DNA of 64,000 nt from Sweltsa coloradensis. Its lineage: Eukaryota; Arthropoda; Insecta; Plecoptera; Chloroperlidae. The notes beneath the pieces were generated by a model. It was not told the origin of the DNA. It was given only the letters and a program-made list of their open reading frames with translations, and ran no database searches. The stretch spans positions 62,001 through 126,000 of the forward strand of contig JAMZAV010003233.1 in the NCBI GenBank assembly GCA_024449915.1, written 5' to 3'. A program made the position numbers and the translations under genes. This document shows, in pieces, positions 35,340 through 45,475 of the stretch. The stretch's first letter is position 1. Each line of letters opens with the position of its first letter.

Positions 35340-35735
35340 TAACGGGGTATTACCTAGACAGTCCATACAACTACCCCGCGTTGCTTTATGTTGGTATTTT
35401 TCCCGCAATTCAAAACTCTCCCTCGCATCTTGTTCTTCCGATATATTGTCATTATTTCAAATTTATCTAGCACAAGAGGCTCCGTAATTGCATTGTTATT
35501 GCTTTATAGGACAACCTATTAAAAAACCAAATCATTAGCAACAATGGATGTGCCTTAAAATATTGTTTGTGTTTTAAGGGGAATCCCTAGACCTAAATAT
35601 AATTTCTAGAGAATGCAGTAAAGACGTCTGAAAAGTTGGCAAAATAAAAGAGGGACTTAATAAAATAGCAGATTATGTTTTTGAAATTTTTTGGGCGAGA
35701 CAATATTATATTCAAATTGCCCAAATTAAGTCATC

Positions 35736-36002
35736 TAGTTCAGAATTAAATTTTGAGCAGCAGTTTTTTGTGTATTGTTTCTTCACACCTTTATCTACAA
35801 CCGAATTATAAAGAAAAATGAATTTCTTAAGTTTCTTGTATTGCACAAATTTTTTTGCCTACCGGTACAATTTCAAATTCTGTACCGTCTAACGGGAAAA
35901 AACGTACAATGCAAATGTCTATAGAAAATTTTCCCTTTAGGTTGTAGATAAGGGTGTGAAGAAACAATACACAAAAAACGCTGTTCAAAATTTTGAACTA
36001 GT
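35736..36002. repeat. Inner inverted repeat, arms about 62 bp
   Basis: TTTTTTGTGTATTGTTTCTT and CACACC with TTATCTACAAC at 35,764-35,802 recur in reverse complement at 35,941-35,985. The arms are about 90 per cent alike with a spacer near 140 bp. It could be a separate MITE inside the foldback. Confidence 0.7.
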
Positions 36003-36156
36003 TGATTATTAGTTGATTATCCCAGCAAACAAAAATCATCTTGCCCGCATAATGCCCGCATCCCTGCCCGCAAGTTGCCCGTACGGGCCCCGTACGGGCA
36101 TGCCATGAGGGCGCCCTTAAAAATATGTCACCCCCGCCCGCATCCTGCCCGTACGG

Positions 36157-36300
36157 GCAAGCCCGCATTGTAGCTCATCCTGCCATACGGGCAAGCCCGC
36201 ATTGTGGCTCATCCTGCCCATACTGGCAAGCCCGCATTGTAGATCATCCTGCCCATACTGGCAAGCCCGCATTGTGGCTCATCCTGCCCGTACATGCAAG
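36157..36300 (+). repeat. Tandem repeat, 35 bp x 4
   Basis: GCAAGCCCGCATTGT begins at 36,157, 36,191, 36,226 and 36,261. Each is followed by a variant of GGCTCATCCTGCCCATAC. Confidence 0.85.
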
Positions 36301-36474
36301 TCCACGTACGCTACGCCATCTAGTATACACGCAAGTAACCCACGAACCAAAAATAAGAATAACAAAATTAAAATTTTTTTATCACTTTTAAGGGGTTTAA
36401 CTAATTTCATATTAGAGATCGATAAGGAGAGAACAAGTACAATTATATAGACAGAACATCAGAAGTATAAATTT

Positions 36475-36560
36475 TATCGCCAAGACCCGGACTCGAACAC
36501 GAGACACCTCCCTCCACTTCCGGACGCGTTCACCACTCGGACACTGCACCTGTGAGTAAC
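36475..36560 (-). pseudogene. tRNA-like fragment
   Basis: On the minus strand GTGTCCGAGTGGTGAACGCG and GTGTTCGAGTCCGG give A- and B-box sequences spaced as in a tRNA. The anticodon stem is poor. Probably a SINE head. Confidence 0.4.
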
Positions 36561-37304
36561 TGGGCGCGTTAGCTGGCTTACGAGCGTCTTTAGCCCATGT
36601 GCGTGTATTGCGGAACGTAGCACTGCAGACGCTACTTGCGTTTTCGGTATAATTTGTTATGTGTTTTGTTTTATTTTGTTTCTTTAACTTATGGTTCATG
36701 ATTTTTTACCTAAAAATTAATATTTAAACTTAGATACTTTCATTATTTGTTTCATTGATAGGCTTCAACAAATATACTGAAATAAAACACTCAAATACTA
36801 ATCGTAATGTAGAGAATAACCTTGATTATATTGGTATTATATTGGTAATTATTATAATTGGTAAATATTATTGGTAATTATAATTATATTGGTATTATAT
36901 TGGTAATAAGTGAAGACATGACATTCAGCAGATAAAATGTTTTTTAAAATAGACTTAAAAATCTACATGAACATTTAACAAGAACAAAAATAGGCTTATT
37001 GGATTGTACAATCCAAACAAGCACTGACCAAAATTAATTCTGTATAGTAGGTGAGACTTCTTAATGTGAAACTTAAAAAGTGTATACAATTTCGGAGAGA
37101 ATGCGTGAGGATTAGCTAAGAAATAATTATAATATGAATGTAATTGTACATAATGTAGTGCTAATACATAATATTGTGTAATATAATGGAAGTGTCATAA
37201 ATCCTTCATAATAGACTTAAATCAGTACGATAACTATACCTTGTGTGAATAAGCTTACAATCTGCTCATATTAATACAATTATTACAATATTATTAACTT
37301 ATTA

Positions 37305-37561
37305 GGAAAACGACTAACTCGTTGTTAGACGAGTGAGTGAGCCATGTGTTGAGTACCCGGTAACATTCCCTTTCTTCCCCTACCTAGGGCCTCTCCATGC
37401 CTATCATAGGCTATAGAGTGGCGCATTATGGCCTTACAGTTGACCCTCAAAACCCTATTAATTATAGCTTTATAATTATTATCAAACTTAAATGCAAATG
37501 TCCCGGATACTCATCAACACATGATTCGCTCACTCGTCTAACAACGACTTTGGCGTTTTCC
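37305..37561. mobile_element. MITE with GGAAAACG ends, 257 bp
   Basis: The left end GGAAAACGAC, then CGTTGTTAGACGAGTGAG, is matched inwards from the right by GGAAAACGCCAAAGT and CGTTGTTAGACGAGTGAG. TA flanks both sides. Inverted arms extend about 60 bp. A fragment of the same MITE is at 26,881-26,935. Confidence 0.75.
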
Positions 37562-37563
37562 TA

Positions 37564-37680
37564 GTCTAGTTGGCGAAGGTGCCCTTTATACCCGAAATGT
37601 GGAAGACCTAGGTTCAAACCCTCCGTCGGGTAAGATTTTCTAATTTCTGGATCGTATTTAAAAAATTATAAAACATGTTT
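37564..37680 (+). mobile_element. tRNA-derived SINE, second copy
   Basis: GTCTAGTTGGCGAAGGTGCC (A-box region) and AGGTTCAAACCCTCC (B-box) are followed by the tail AAGATTTTCTAATTTCTGGA and TCGTATTTAAA, matching the tail at 34,052-34,085. The first bases of the head are lost at the MITE junction. Confidence 0.6.
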
Positions 37681-38158
37681 TGAAATGCATACTATACTAC
37701 GAAAACATGGGCAGTACGAAATACGACCAAAGATTGCAAGGTTTACTCAATCTCTCAGCGGAATTTAGGGGAACCTTGAGCGTGCAAGATTCGATACATT
37801 TTGGTCACTGAATACAATCACGGCCTGACAAAAATCATTCGATAAAAATGACTTCTTCAAAACAAAACCATTGTCGTTAAATTAAAATAAAAACTACAAA
37901 TTTCCATTATATTTTTTAATTTATTATTAATTTCTTGTAGGTTGAAATGGTAACGGATTTTTCTCATTTTGTTAGCAGTTCTCAGATACCTGGTCACGGA
38001 TGTCTGTTTAAAATTTTAGCTCAAACTATTTGGTCGTAGGGCTGTAAGGGACCGGACAAACAAACAAACAAGATGTAAAACCAGTGTAAATTCATCTAAC
38101 TACAATTCTTTTGAGTCCACTTTGCAGTGATCTTGGAGCAGATTCCATCCTCAAACAT

Positions 38159-38400
38159 GATGCCCGCATCTTTTTTCATCTTGCCATTAGGGCGAGATGG
38201 AGACTTGCCCGCAATCCACCCGCAACCATGATGCCCGCATGTTGCTTCATCTTGCCCTTAGGGCGAGATGGGGACTTGCCCGTAATCCACCCGCAACCAT
38301 GATGCCCGCATCTTGCTTCATCTTGCCCTTAGGGCGAGATGGAGACTTGCCCGTAATCCGCCCGCAACCATGATGCCCGCATCTTGCCCGTATCTCGCCC
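38159..38400 (+). repeat. Tandem repeat, 71 bp x 3 plus partial
   Basis: GATGCCCGCATCTT-type unit starts lie at 38,159, 38,230, 38,301 and 38,372. Each unit contains TTGCCCTTAGGGCGAGATGG, ACTTGCCCG and CACCCGCAACCAT. Confidence 0.9.
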
Positions 38401-38850
38401 TTAGGGCAAGATACGGGTAAGATGGATATTAAATTTTACGGGCAAAATTTCAACGTGCCCATAAACCGCCCTAACGGCAACATGAGGGCAATTACCAAGA
38501 TGCCCGTAATCCGCAAATAGCCTGCACTGCCCACATTGCCCGTATGGGCCCCGCAAGTTGCCCGCACTGTTCTGTTTGCTGGGATACTATTATTGGTTGC
38601 CCCGTCCAAAAATTTCAAAAAATAATCTGCTTATAATAATCCCTCTTGCATTCTGCCAACTTTTCAGACATCTTTATTTTATTTTATTATCTTTACTGCA
38701 TTCTTTAGAAATCAGATTTTAGTTCTCAGGATTCACCTTAAGTATCCATAAGACACTTATCACCGACCAACATAACCAAACAGATCAGACATATTGTAAT
38801 TAGACTTCATTCTACCTACTCCTAAGCTTTCAACTGTCTAGGTAGACTCT

Positions 38851-40619
38851 TACTTTTCGTTGCTATACCGAATGAAATGGTACATTACCATTTCATATCT
38901 TTTAAGCTTACACTTTACATATATTACAATACATACACAACTTTAACGCTATAGAATATTTTATAAGTACTATTTACAGATAACAGGAAGCACTGTTTAT
39001 TGTCTTTAATTAGCCTTGAAAGTTTCTTTTTCGTGTTTTATAGTATTTGTATATAAAAATAAATAGAAACAATGAGTTTAGTTATACAAGCACCCAATGA
39101 AGTTTTTCCAGTGCTCATCTTTTGATAAATACCAAATTCCACTCATAAAATCACCATCAAAAAAAGGGGTACATAAACAATAAATTATCTAAGAAGTAGG
39201 GTCCTATGAATTTTGTTTAAACTTAAAAAAAAAACTAGGTAGTAGCAACATCTAAGTGTAGAATACAAGATTAATTCTTCTGCTATATTCTGTTATTCCA
39301 AATTCTGACACTGTGTATCCGATTCTTGCATTATCTCTAGTTGAAAAATAAGCTGAAAATATATCTCCCATGTTGATGTGATTTGGGTAGAAATACTACG
39401 TGATAGACAAAATATAGGGCATGAACTGGGGAATTGGCAACCCTACCTGGTGTAAATGCTCTACAATATTGGTACTACTGTATACTGTCAATATACAGCT
39501 ACACTCAATATATGTTGCTATACTCTATATACCATAACTTACCAACAGTGCCAGCTATAGTTAAGCATAGGACAATAGGACAATAGATAGATAGTCAAAC
39601 AACTGGCATGGATTGGGGTCGGGTCCAATTCATGATTAGCAATCATTGGATGGATAAATAAATATTGGTTACAACCAATATTGATTTATCATACCAGTGA
39701 TTGGAAAGCCTAGTGGGCTGGATTCCCACACAATCATTGTTACGTCACAGATTCACAAAGCACATGGCGGGTCAGTATCTCTTAGTACGTGACTTGTAAC
39801 TGATTAGCTGTAGCTGACTCGGCAGTACTGTCGACGTCACGAGTATTTCTACTTGGATGCAACAGATGGAAGATTTTGTGTTGCATTCAAGATTGTTTTA
39901 TGAACAACTGTACCTCCATTGATTTAACATTATGGGATCCAGCCTCTGGGTGGGGATAAAGGAGGGATTTTCCCCCCTATCCCCACCACTCTGATCAGCC
40001 ATATTGTCTCTCTTCTAATCAATCTTCAGCAGAGATAGGAGGTGTTTTCAGATTTAACAATGAAATTAGGCCTGTTTGTACTGAGTAAGTTTATGTGAAC
40101 TTTTATTAAAGATATATAGTTAGTACAAAGTGTTACATGCTTAATAAATAGGGAGCACCTAGAAATCCTCCCATTCCTGAATCACCAAGGGCCAAATAGC
40201 CTCCATTATTTACAGTGTCAAGTTCAGTTATTAAAATCTAGACTCACGCGCTCGGCACTACACTATATATTGGAATTGGTAACCTTGCCCATCCTTCCCA
40301 CCCCACCTGCAAGTAGCCCGTTATTCTTGGAAACACATCTCACTCTCCCAATGTCCGTGTTGAATTTATATTTTAAACCTTTACCTAGAGACAGGTATTT
40401 GACAAAGCGGAAAATTCTCGGAGCTCGGTGATTCCTAAACCTATTCTTGTATTTTAAACATTTGAAATGTAAGTATGTCTTTCTAGGAATCATGTTATTT
40501 ACAGAAATTACCAGAGGGGCAAGTCTTTGACTGGACCCTACCCATAGCGTAGCTCACTAGCTCAAGTTAGTTCCTTTCGCGAGCTGGATGCAAGTGCACG
40601 CATCCTGCGCTTATTCAAA
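38851..40619. other. hAT interior 5' of the transposase
   Basis: AT-rich with no other gene. A hairpin (GTGGGGATA ... TATCCCCAC) lies at about 39,950-39,988. The transposase promoter would be expected here but no clear signal is recognised. Confidence 0.45.
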
Positions 40620-41612
40620 ATGAAGCGAACTTTTTCAATATCTGACTATTTTAATAAAAAGCAAAAAGGTGAACCGTGTGCAACAAGTGATAGAAGTGTT
40701 GTCCGTGGTAGTGTTGACAGTGAAGGTGATTGTCGTGTGGACTCCGTGGAGGACCCGTCGCCGTCGGCTCAAGAATCAACTGCATTAGGCCTATCTGATT
40801 TAGACATTGTCGTAGGAGACATAGACAGAGAAGACTCAAGTGGTGATTCAGAAGACGAACCTTTTGAAGATTGGCTAGTTCGTCGCGATACATCCCACCA
40901 CCACCACCACGACCATCAAGATAGTGTTGACAGTGAAAACTTACTAACGAAAGCGGCCACTCCTGGCCCTAGTGATATTTCACAACTCTTGTCGGACGGT
41001 CCTTGCCAACCAAGTTTGAAATCGTTTCCTCTCTCAAAATATGGGCATGGAAGTAAAGACTGTAGATGGAGGTGCTTCAAGCCAGTGTGGTATTCATCAT
41101 TTCCATGGCTTGAATACAGTATAAAGAAAAACGCAGTGTTCTGTTTTCCATGCCGATTTTTTAATGTAAACGCGGGCTCTGCTTCAGTGGCTGCAAACAC
41201 GTTTACGGAAAGTGGGTTTTGTAATTGGAAGAATGCTCTTGATAATGACAAAGGGCTTAAGCAACACAACAACAGCCATAACCATAAAAGTAACCAAATG
41301 GCATGGCAGTCATATAAAGACAATGAAGCAATGGGTAAAAGTTCAGTGGCAGCTCAAATAAATGCAGGCCATGCTGCACTAGTTAGAGAAAATGTCGCAT
41401 ATATTTCCGTTGTTGCTGATGCATTGTTGTTTACTGCGGTCCAAGGTATTTCTCAAAGAGGTAATGATGAAGGCACTGACAGTTACAACAGAGGAAACTT
41501 TTTAGAACTTCTTCACTTTGTGTCGAAGCATTGTGACATTGTAAAAAAAAAGATTGAATCTGGTCCTAAAAAAACGCCAAGTACACTCATTCTTCAATAC
41601 AGAATGAGATAA
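40620..41612 (+). pseudogene. hAT transposase, N-terminal half (TTF finger, DUF4371)
   Basis: A 330-codon frame starts MKRTFSISDYFNKKQK, a beginning often seen in ZMYM1-like hAT transposases. An acidic Ser/Asp region with a His run (residues about 30-105) follows. A TTF-type zinc finger covers residues about 140-235 (DCRWRCFKPVW, FCFPCRFF, H-x-x-SHNH). The start of DUF4371 is at about 245-320 (NVAYISVVADALLF, GNFLELLHFVSKH). It ends early at 41,612; two frame changes over the next 70 bp separate it from the C-terminal half. These breaks make it inactive. Confidence 0.85.
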
Positions 41613-41681
41613 TCCAGGAAATAAGAATGGTGATAAAAACCATACGGGGACGAAGAAAAAAGGGCCAAGTATTTCTCTATC

Positions 41682-43190
41682 ATGGTTGATGAAAGTAAAG
41701 ACATAACGAAAATCGAACAATTGTCTGTTGTAGTACGATACTATTTAGATGGTAGCGTATACGAACGCTTTCTTGGTTTCCGTGGTGCCAGCCAACTTGA
41801 TGCAGAGAGCATGTTGAAATACATAAAGTCCACTCTAAGTGATTGCGGAATTGACATCAATAATTGCATCGCACAAACATATGACGGTGCAAGTGTGATG
41901 AGTGGTAGAGTTGGTGGTGTACAAGCATTATTAAAAAAGGAAGTACCGCAGGCAATTTACACGCATTGTTTAAATCACCGATTGAATCTTGTTATCGTTG
42001 ATGTTTGTAAACAAAATAAACCTGCATCTAATTTTTTTGCACTATTAGAGGATTTGTATGTTTTTTTATCGGGGTCTGCAACCCACGCGAAATTCATCGA
42101 GGTGCAAAAAAATATCCAACCATCAGGAAAAGTTATCGAACTAAAAAAAATATGCGATACCCGTTGGACCTGCCAGGTGTCCGCCTGCCGAGCAGTAAAG
42201 CTGACATTGTCCTCAATCCTAGTAACGCTTACCCAGCTATCAATTGACCGAGATGATAGATCCTCGCGCGCCAAAGGTCTTCTCTTGCAACTAGATATGC
42301 AATTTATTGTTCAGTTGTGTATGTTCTCCAACCTCTTGGGTATATTAAAATGTGCATCGGATTATCTTCAGGGAGTTGATTGCGACATAACCAGGGCACT
42401 TACGCTCATTAAATCTGTCATTGACGACTTGCAAAATCAGAGAAATACCACTGAAGAAACGTTCAATGCAATTTGGAAAGATTCCCTTAAAATTGCACAG
42501 GAAAATAACATATCTACCGAAACCAATGATGTACAATCGAGGGCGACGGATGCTAGAATTCGAAAACTTCCACAGCGATTTCGAGAATTCATTATAGCCG
42601 AAGACATGGGTAATGCGGAAGAAGAAGAACGGAGTAGTGAAAATGACCTACGATGTCACGTTTTCATACCCATTTTAGAGAAAATCCTTGGAGAACTGAA
42701 CAGGCGATTTACGGTTCATGATACATTATTGGTGGGCATAAGTTGTCTAAATCCTAAAAGTGATTCCTTTATGGATATCGACAAACTAATGCCTTTAGCT
42801 GTTCACTATCAATGCGATATTACGAGTCTTCAATCTGAAGTAAAATTATTGCCAAAAACAATAAAGCGCCACATTGACGATTCGAAAGAAGATATAGTGA
42901 GCCTTTTGCAGCTAGTGCAGTTTCTTGACAAATACAAACTTGCATTTAGCGAAACATTCAAACTATGTGTAATAGGTCTCACAATCCCATCATCGAGTGC
43001 TGCGTGTGAAAGAACTTTTTCGTGTTTACGTAGACTAAAGACATATTTGCGAAACCGAATGTGTAACGATAGACTGAGTAGCTTAGCTATACTTACAGTA
43101 GAGAAAACAATATCTAAAGTTCTAGACATAGAGTGCGTGGTCCACAGATTTGCAGCGCAGCACAAAAACCTTAGGATTATTCTTCAATAA
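41682..43190 (+). pseudogene. hAT transposase, catalytic core and hATC domain
   Basis: A 502-codon open frame continues DUF4371 with DESKDITKIEQLSVVVRYY (first acidic site). The second catalytic block, TYDGASVMSGRVGG, is near residues 66-80, and CLNHRLNLV follows near residue 95. The long insertion and helical regions lead to the C-terminal hAT dimerisation domain (SSAACERTFSCLRRLKTYLR, about residues 437-460). The stop at 43,190 is natural. The ATG at 41,682 is not the true start: the protein should join the upstream half, from which it is separated by frameshifts. Confidence 0.88.
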
Positions 43191-43338
43191 AGGTAAGAAT
43201 TTATATGAACCTACAACTACCTTAAAATTAATTTAGATCCATCCATGACTGAGACGCAATAACTAAGACTGTTCGTGCTTCCACTCTCTCCCCCCCCCCC
43301 GACCCCATCCCCGATAAAAAACTAGAAATCTGGTCATG

Positions 43339-43975
43339 CGGCTACGGTGACCAGACGTCCCGGTTTACCCAGATTGTCCCGTTTTTTTGTGTTTGTGGCC
43401 TGTCCCGGTGTCCCGAAAATAGTTCTCGGGACGGCAAAATGTCCCGGTTTTAAGAGTTCATCCAATTAATTCGTATTTTCCATTTAAATTTATATTAATA
43501 CACAATTGAATTTTTCAAAAGAAAGCCAATACTAGTTAATACAAAATAATATTAAATATGAATCCTAAATCCTAATATATTACAAAATACAACTCCCTCT
43601 GCCTCTGGGCTACCACTTGCTGCAGTTAACTTGTTTCGGCTTGAGGGGGAAAAGGTGGGGGTGGGTGGGGGGCTGCCGGCAAGCCGCAAGCGGGTTGAAA
43701 CAATCAAGGGTTGAGTGTCTCGTCGGCGTCAGTCATTGCGCCTACCTATCATTTCCTGGAACCTGACTTTTCAATTTGCGCCGCACTCTCAAGGCAAAGG
43801 CCAGCCCCCCCTCCCCCTGTCACGACCTGTCACAGATCTCACTACAGGCTATCTTGGGGGGGAAATTGCCCCAATTGTCTGGGGCTTTGCCCCAGACCCC
43901 GAGTAGCCCACGCAAGTCCATACAAGACGTAAGTACATGTATCCCGGTTTTTGCTTTTAAAATTATCGTCACCCT
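43339..43975. mobile_element. Possible nested MITE-like insertion with GTCCCGG motifs
   Basis: CTACGGTGACCAGACGTCCC on the left and, inwards from the right, GTAGGGTGACGATAATTTT give similar ends of about 10 bp. TCATGCGG and TCATGCCC flank the pair, a possible imperfect 8-bp duplication. Repeated GTCCCGG/CCCGG motifs fill the left part. Confidence 0.35.
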
Positions 43976-44050
43976 ACAATCATGCCCCCCCTAGCAAATG
44001 TACGGCCCTACCTTGGCCCCCCCACTCAAAGAATCCTAGCGTCGTCCCTG

Positions 44051-44210
44051 AATTGAAGAATCTCCACTTAACACTCCCATCAAGAGAAAGACACAAAGTG
44101 CCAGACCTGCAGTGCAAAAATGCAGGGAAAGAGGACTCAAAAGGCCAGAAACGGGCATCGTTTAAGGCGACTACAAATTGCGTTTTGTGAAATAGCCGTT
44201 TTTTTTAATT
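44051..44210 (+). repeat. Right target duplication and rest of the second exon copy
   Basis: AATTGAAG (44,051-44,058) then ATCTCCACTTAACACTCCCA and CAGACCTGCAG continue the duplicate that starts at 27,276. Compared with the first copy it has a 10-bp insertion (ACACAAAGTG) and then diverges. Confidence 0.8.
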
Positions 44211-44234
44211 TAAAGCTTCACGGACTATATTATG

Positions 44235-44535
44235 CCTCTGTTCTGTGAGGGGAGGGACGTAAGGAGAGACGCGGGGGGACAAGGGGTGGACAGGCCTGTG
44301 TTGGTCAGAACCAGCCACAAGCAATAGGGAGAGAGGGGTTCCCCCACGTCGTGGTCGTCTCCGTCTGTGTCATCATCCGTCTGTGTTGTCATTGACGACG
44401 CCGTCGGGGAGGTAGTCAAAAGGAAGGGGAAAGTTCCCCGACGACGACCCAGAGCTCGCCATTAGTTTCAGGGAGCGAAACTTCCCTAATCACGGGCCAA
44501 ACCACGAGAAGGTTGCGAGTTGGACTTTGATAAGT
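44235..44535 (+). repeat. Family B repeat copy, head truncated
   Basis: From GGGGAGGGACGTAAGGAG through GGTGGACAGGCCTGTG, CGTCGTGGTCGTCTCCGTCT, GAGCTCGCCATTAGTTTCAG and CACGGGCCAAACCACGAG to GGTTGCGAGTTGGA. Clean sequence. Confidence 0.85.
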
Positions 44536-44689
44536 AGGACTGTTTCTTAGGTTTGGGTTTCTTTCTTAATGATGAGACAAATTCACTGACATCACAAACA
44601 CTTTACTGTGTATTAACACGTATGCACTGAACAAAACTTATCAGTCAGTCTGGACAGAACAGACATCCTCTTTTTATATTATTATTATT

Positions 44690-45045
44690 ATTATTGTAGG
44701 TCACAAACAATAAACTGAGCACATGCAGCAGAAACAGAAGCCAACGCCATGTACTTTGCTGGCCGAACAAGAACACAACAGAAAGCATCGCATAACACGT
44801 CCGCCTGTGACAAGAACAAGAGACATAGTGCAAGGCGAGGGTTTGCTGTGTGTACTGAAGCATGCATAGAGTGCAAGTCAAAAGGTGCGGGGCGGCGAGG
44901 TCATATCGATGTTACACGTCAAGTGCATTAAATTATTAAAAATCTTATTGATGACAGCAGCACAAGAACTCTTTAGACGTGCAATCATTGATTTGTAAGC
45001 TAAGTTTAAATGTGTAGAGAGGTTCATCGTGATGATTCTCCATTT
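44690..45045 (+). repeat. Family A repeat copy
   Basis: CAGCAGAAACAGAAGCC, CGTCCGCCTGTGACAAGAAC, the core GGTGCGGGGCGGCGAGGT (about 44,885-44,902), CACGTCAAGTGCATT, and GAGGTTCATCGTGATGAT. An imperfect (TTA)n run lies just upstream (44,677-44,695). Confidence 0.8.
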
Positions 45046-45127
45046 TCACAGATATTATCATATCCATGATATTTGCCAACAAACACTAAACGGTATCGAG
45101 TTCTGTATGCTCTGCAACCTGGGATTG

Positions 45128-45475
45128 GATCTGATATTGCTTTACGTCTCATATTTATGCAACTTGGCTAATCGAGACGAAGGGAGGGACGTATGGGATG
45201 ACGCGGGGGGACAAGGGGTGGACAGGCCTGTGCTGGTCATTACCAGCCACAAGCGTATGGGGAGGGCAGGGGTTCCCCCACGTCGTGGTCGTCTCCGTCT
45301 TGTGTCATCATCCGTTCGTGGTCATTGTCGTCGCCGTCGGGGAGGTATTCAAAGTGAATGGGTTCCCCGACGACGACCCAGATCTCGTCATTAGTTTCAG
45401 GGAGAAAAACACCCCTTATCACGGGCCAAACCACGAGAAGGTTGCGAGTTGGAATTTGATGGAGTTTGTGATGGC
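45128..45475 (+). repeat. Family B repeat copy, clean, near full length
   Basis: It starts TGATATTGCTTTACGTCTC, has all landmarks of the family, and ends GCGAGTTGGAATTTGATGG. It lies about 80 bp after a family A copy. Confidence 0.85.

Larger units (their letters stand above)
36020..38584. mobile_element. TA-flanked nonautonomous element with GCCCGCA repeats, 2.6 kb
   Basis: The ends TCCCAGCAAACA (36,020) and, inwards from the right, TCCCAGCAAACAG (38,584) are inverted. TA flanks both sides, suggesting a Tc1/mariner-like TA target. Just inside each end lie GCCCG-rich arrays, partly inverted with respect to each other: four 35-bp units on the left and three 71-bp units on the right. The middle (36,310-38,110) has no transposase but contains a tRNA-like fragment, a MITE and a SINE copy. 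Confidence 0.65.
35340..38850. mobile_element. Foldback element, about 0.95 kb, split by an insertion
   Basis: The left arm (35,340-35,720) and right arm (38,587-38,850) are imperfect reverse complements. Shared blocks include GAATGCAGTAAAGA, CTGAAAAGTTGGCA, AGAGGGA, TAAGG-GAATCC and, further out, ACCTAGACAGT. Removing the TA-flanked element at 36,020-38,584 gives a compact structure of about 950 bp. Its loop holds another inverted repeat (35,736-36,002). No coding sequence. Confidence 0.6.
27377..44050 (+). mobile_element. hAT DNA transposon, 16.7 kb with nested insertions
   Basis: The terminal inverted repeat CAGGGACGACGCTAGG is at 27,377 and its exact reverse complement ends at 44,050. 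GC-rich subterminal sequence on both sides (GGGGCC runs) extends the similarity. An 8-bp AATTGAAG duplication flanks the element, and the empty site is preserved in the tandem duplicate at 27,035. The transposase is near the right end (40,620-43,190, plus strand). The large size comes from nested elements: BEL/Pao (27,846-33,664), SINE copies, a foldback with a TA-flanked element (about 35,340-38,850), MITEs and a possible further insertion at 43,339-43,975. Confidence 0.85.

Noticed and set aside
36125..38400. A CRISPR-like array (regularly spaced GCCCGCA repeats)
   Set aside because: The units are contiguous tandem repeats of 35 and 71 bp with no variable spacers, and the DNA is eukaryotic with no cas genes.
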